Shown: piece by piece, positions 62,756 through 64,000 of the stretch
Layout of the letters: every line of letters begins with the position of its first letter
Position numbering within the stretch: position 1 is the stretch's first letter
Assembly: GCA_021325595.1 (NCBI GenBank)
Contig: JAJPGX010000031.1
Location: 1 to 64,000, forward strand
Length of the DNA: 64,000 bases
Source: Nitrososphaerota archaeon
Lineage (GTDB): Archaea; Thermoproteota; Nitrososphaeria; Nitrososphaerales; Nitrosopumilaceae
Direction of reading: 5' to 3'
Program-made: the position numbers and the translations under genes
Notes under the pieces: model-generated
Seen by the model: only the letters and a program-made list of their open reading frames with translations
Told to the model about the DNA's origin: nothing
Database searches by the model: none

Positions 62756-62960
62756 GTTGAAATTAGAAAAATTAAAAAACATTGCAGAAATAGTAATGGG
62801 GCAATCTCCACCTGGAAATACATACAACGAAATGGGTGTAGGTTTGCCATTCTATCAAGGTGTTACAGATTTTGGAATACGTCACCCTAAAAGAAGAGTG
62901 TTTTGTAGTAGACCAAAGAAAGTTTCAAAAAAAGGTGATGTATTAATTAGTGATTTTTAA
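62742..62960 (+). pseudogene. Truncated second hsdS (specificity subunit) fragment
   Basis: The ATG at 62742 overlaps the end of hsdR by 14 bases, as an intact operon gene would. The 72 residues read as the start of an HsdS target domain: AEIVMGQSPPGNTYNEMGVGLPFYQGVTDFG and FCSRPKKVSKKGDVLISDF. The usual sequence after LIS continues into the rest of the domain, but here a stop follows two codons later and nothing similar is found downstream. The remnant is therefore too short to work. It implies that a second specificity gene once stood here and was cut off. Confidence 0.75.
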
Positions 62961-63047
62961 ATTACGTTTTTCATAATTTAAATTTCTATTCATCAAATCT
63001 TGTTTTGAAAATTTCTTAATTCCTTTTATAGCAAGTTGTAAATCGAC

Positions 63048-63542
63048 TTGATCAGAATGGGAAACCTTAGTAAGAAAGAACGTGACCGTTTTTATCCGCT
63101 TTTAGTCCATCGAGATGGCGAGATTTGTCAGTTATGCCGTAAAACAATAGAGGAATCAGGTATGCTTGTGATTCATGAAATCAAATACGAAAGGCCTCTT
63201 TCCAATGATAATATGAAATTACTCTGCCTAAGCTGTAATAGAAAGTTAACCTCAAAGGCACTAAATATTCAAAGAGATGGATCACCAGAGTACAAAAAGA
63301 ATATAGAAAAAGAACCACTATTTCGTAAGTTTGTAACTGAGAAACTGTTGGAAAACAACTTTCATTATTCTTATGATGAGTTAATTGACAGTGGAGCTTA
63401 TCGTTGTGACATATCTACCGAAACGGCAAAACGGTATATGCGTCCATTAATGTCAGAGGATGGTCCATTATCCAAACCAATGGGTGCGCAGAATGGTGAG
63501 CTTCACGTTTGGATAAAAGGTCATGAACCATATTACGATTAA
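63048..63542 (+). CDS. HNH-type zinc nuclease-like protein
   Basis: The 164-residue product starts at TTG 63048 or at ATG 63057, three codons in. Its N-terminal half has ICQLCRKTIEESGMLVIHEI, then RPLSNDNMKLLCLSCNRKL. The two CxxC pairs, the His of VIHEI and the following Asn match an HNH/zinc-finger nuclease, though the usual DH pair is replaced by IHE. The C-terminal half (about 85-164) is helical with TAKRYMRPLMSEDGPLSK and may bind DNA. It is the last gene of the nuclease-rich cluster. Confidence 0.65.
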   Translation: MIRMGNLSKKERDRFYPLLVHRDGEICQLCRKTIEESGMLVIHEIKYERPLSNDNMKLLCLSCNRKLTSKALNIQRDGSPEYKKNIEKEPLFRKFVTEKLLENNFHYSYDELIDSGAYRCDISTETAKRYMRPLMSEDGPLSKPMGAQNGELHVWIKGHEPYYD

Positions 63543-63943
63543 TCGCCGGCGACTTTGTGTGTGTGCCACCATTATGTTGTAGTTTTAAATTCCTTCTTGT
63601 CCTAAGATAATTTAATCTAGAGAATAATTATCAAGTGTTTTACTTGTTCACAAATTTGGATAATACTACTAGTTACCGAATCGCCCACGGTTTGTGTGTA
63701 TGTGTATGTGGATACCAAACGTGACCAAACAAGCGCATATACGTAACAAAAGGTATCTTACTTCTCACGGCTAGAATATAATTATTTTTTCTATTTCTTT
63801 ATTATTTACATTGTACGAATGAAAAGTAAGAATACAGACACTGCCCCGAAAAAAAATTTTCATAAGACTTTCGCCTATCATACGTAAATTAGTACCAACT
63901 ACTTGATGATTAGTTCAAGATTTGGAGTTCCCCAATAATTTTT
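63543..63943. other. Right-end stretch without a recognised gene
   Basis: About 400 bases with no supported reading frame. Two tracts rich in TG repeats (near 63555 and 63694) both follow the word aatcgcc. A 22-codon frame from an ATG near 63820 is too short to support. Confidence 0.45.
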
Positions 63944-64000
63944 TTACTGGAAGGGGTCGATTAGTTTTTTGTCTTTGATTAACTCTGCTAATTTTTCTAT
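63944..64000 (-). CDS. Partial reading frame at the window edge
   Basis: From the right edge a minus-strand frame runs for 18 codons to a stop at 63944-63946, ending IEKLAELIKDKKLIDPFQ. The end resembles the short SHOCT-like tail helices of some prokaryotic proteins. It is too short to be sure it is coding. The rest of the gene, if real, lies outside the window. Confidence 0.25.
   Translation of the reverse strand: MEKLAELIKDKKLIDPFQ

Noticed and set aside
63541-63720. Two TG-rich tracts each following aatcgcc
   Set aside because: The match is short and imperfect, the TG runs are simple sequence, and there are only two copies.
1-64000. CRISPR array
   Set aside because: No series of regularly spaced repeats was seen, and none of the nucleases has Cas protein motifs that I recognise.

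Overview
This window looks like the chromosome of an ammonia-oxidising-type archaeon (Nitrososphaerota, formerly Thaumarchaeota). The evidence is mixed archaeal and bacterial-like informational content: GatD/GatE tRNA-dependent amidation, a group II chaperonin (thermosome), TiaS, Dph2, exosome Csl4, an intron-containing initiator tRNA, TATA boxes about 26 bases before starts, and many TTG/GTG starts in AT-rich DNA, together with a DnaK-DnaJ-GrpE set. I cannot fix the genus from sequence alone.

Layout. 1-2700: exported proteins (including an eight-bladed propeller) and a small DUF4258/DUF2283 pair. 2886-6454: gatD, gatE and a PII-like signal protein. 6508-11411: a roughly 4.9 kb integrated element. 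It is bounded by an 18-bp direct repeat of the 3' end of tRNA-Leu(CAG), carries a tyrosine integrase next to the intact tRNA, a small DNA-binding-type protein, two exported proteins, broken genes, and a perfect 103-bp inverted repeat. 11397-20416: tRNA-Leu, a nucleotidase, dnaJ-dnaK-grpE, a Rossmann protein, a DUF354 protein, a ubiquitin-like/E1 fusion and threonine synthase. 21150-28529: a tight nine-gene histidine operon (hisG-hisD-hisC-HAD-hisB-hisH-hisA-hisF-hisI). 28569-45325: HMG-CoA reductase, a sugar dehydrogenase, initiator tRNA-Met with two apparent introns, tiaS, an AsnC-type domain, dph2, csl4, pheA, guaB, a dihydropteroate synthase with divergent mptE, guaA, a PKD-type surface protein, a PfkB kinase and the thermosome. 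45369-47138: an adenine-deaminase-like amidohydrolase.

47430-63542 is an accessory region rich in nucleases. It holds a YwgA/Panacea-like protein facing a kinase-like protein, a short HNH protein, a CAP-domain protein, membrane proteins, a PIN-like protein with a divergent micro-gene, a PD-(D/E)XK nuclease, an SRA-HNH enzyme, an RNase J-like metallo-beta-lactamase nuclease directly before hsdM-hsdS-hsdR, a broken second hsdS, and another HNH-type protein. It reads as a defence island.

The points most worth follow-up are the tRNA-Leu element with its inverted repeat, the double-intron initiator tRNA, the nuclease-linked type I restriction operon with its SRA-HNH neighbour, the one-chain ubiquitin-like/E1 fusion, and the HAD protein that may supply the missing histidinol-phosphatase.
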